This document shows, one piece after another, positions 5,387 to 5,487 of a stretch of 5,487 nucleotides of DNA. The number at the start of each line of letters is the position of its first letter. Position 1 is the stretch's first letter. The notes below the pieces were generated by a model that worked only from the letters and a program-made list of their open reading frames with translations, did no database searches and had not been told where the DNA came from. This DNA is from Rhodospirillales bacterium (GTDB taxonomy: Bacteria > Pseudomonadota > Alphaproteobacteria > Acetobacterales > Acetobacteraceae): positions 1 through 5,487 of the forward strand of contig JAATGE010000501.1 of assembly GCA_015654825.1 (NCBI GenBank). Direction: 5' to 3'. The translations under genes were made by a program, and so were the position numbers.

Positions 5387-5389
5387 GGA
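5385..5389 (+). promoter_or_regulatory. Ribosome binding site of gene 5
   Basis: AAGGA lies nine bases before the ATG at 5399, the best match to the consensus in the window. It supports a real gene start where only 29 codons are visible. Confidence 0.7.
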
Positions 5390-5398
5390 TGACAGGAT

Positions 5399-5487
5399 AT
5401 GACACGGTTCTTGCGATACCAGAGTGCAATTTCGTACCAGAGTGCAATTTCAATTTGTATGGCGGCTGCCGCCATGGCGTGCGCCGC
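5399..5487 (+). CDS. Start of a fifth exported protein, cut by the window edge
   Basis: Only 29 full codons are visible, open to the right edge. They read MTRFLRYQSAISYQSAIS, followed by ICMAAAAMACA. This looks like a signal peptide: arginines at 3 and 6, then a hydrophobic, alanine-rich core. Its place in the array, the 62-bp gap after gene 4, the strong ribosome binding site and the signal peptide make a fifth GloVer paralogue likely, but no repeat unit is reached, so that is inference. The six residues YQSAIS occur twice because of an 18-bp in-frame tandem duplication. The MAC sequence near the edge could in principle be part of a lipobox, but the residues around it are a poor fit and the cleavage region is not fully visible. 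Confidence 0.7.
   Translation, partial: MTRFLRYQSAISYQSAISICMAAAAMACA
5417..5451 (+). repeat. 18-bp-period tandem duplication in the gene 5 signal peptide
   Basis: TACCAGAGTGCAATTTC occurs at 5417-5433 and again at 5435-5451, identical over 17 bases with a period of 18. The period keeps the frame and repeats YQSAIS. With one copy removed, the signal peptide would have a more usual short polar start before the core. Confidence 0.9.

Overview
The window is a head-to-tail array of secreted repeat proteins, all on the + strand. It holds four complete genes (94-1299, 1463-2701, 2764-4023, 4104-5336) and the start of a fifth (5399 to the right edge). Each complete protein has an N-terminal Sec signal peptide with an A-x-A type cleavage site, followed by exactly seven units of about 50-65 residues. 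The unit pattern is roughly VLYSF-x-GG-x-DG-x-x-P, then (L/V)xxDxxGNLYGTTxxGG, then GTVFKLTPAG. I recognise this as the GloVer (Gloeo/Verruco, TIGR03803) repeat. The fold, a seven-bladed beta-propeller exported to the periplasm or cell surface, is inferred. No enzymatic function can be read from the sequence.

The DNA is GC-rich (low to mid 60s percent by eye) with strong GGC/GCC codon preference, Shine-Dalgarno sites before each gene and type I signal peptides. This suggests a Gram-negative, probably proteobacterial, chromosome. The genus cannot be set from this window.

Layout: bases 1-93 are a leader with a compact inverted repeat and a Shine-Dalgarno site. Gene 1 is followed by the longest gap (1300-1462), which contains four successive GC-rich hairpins, one with a 14-bp stem. 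The end of that gap resembles the leader of gene 1: hairpin, then CTTCGYGACYAAA, then Shine-Dalgarno, then ATGTCGAAYG. Genes 2, 3, 4 and 5 are separated by only 60-80 bp, so cotranscription is likely. No canonical U-tract terminator is visible anywhere.

The main points beyond family membership are: the constant count of seven repeats in four diverged paralogues; recurrent paired-cysteine loops placed just before the last strand of a blade, with an even number of cysteines in every mature protein; the lack of any C-terminal anchor, although the family is often anchored; and several small duplications showing how the array and its loops change. The fifth gene's signal peptide carries an 18-bp in-frame tandem duplication. 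The proteins probably act outside the cytoplasm as a set of related scaffold or binding modules with different loops; that role is inference only.
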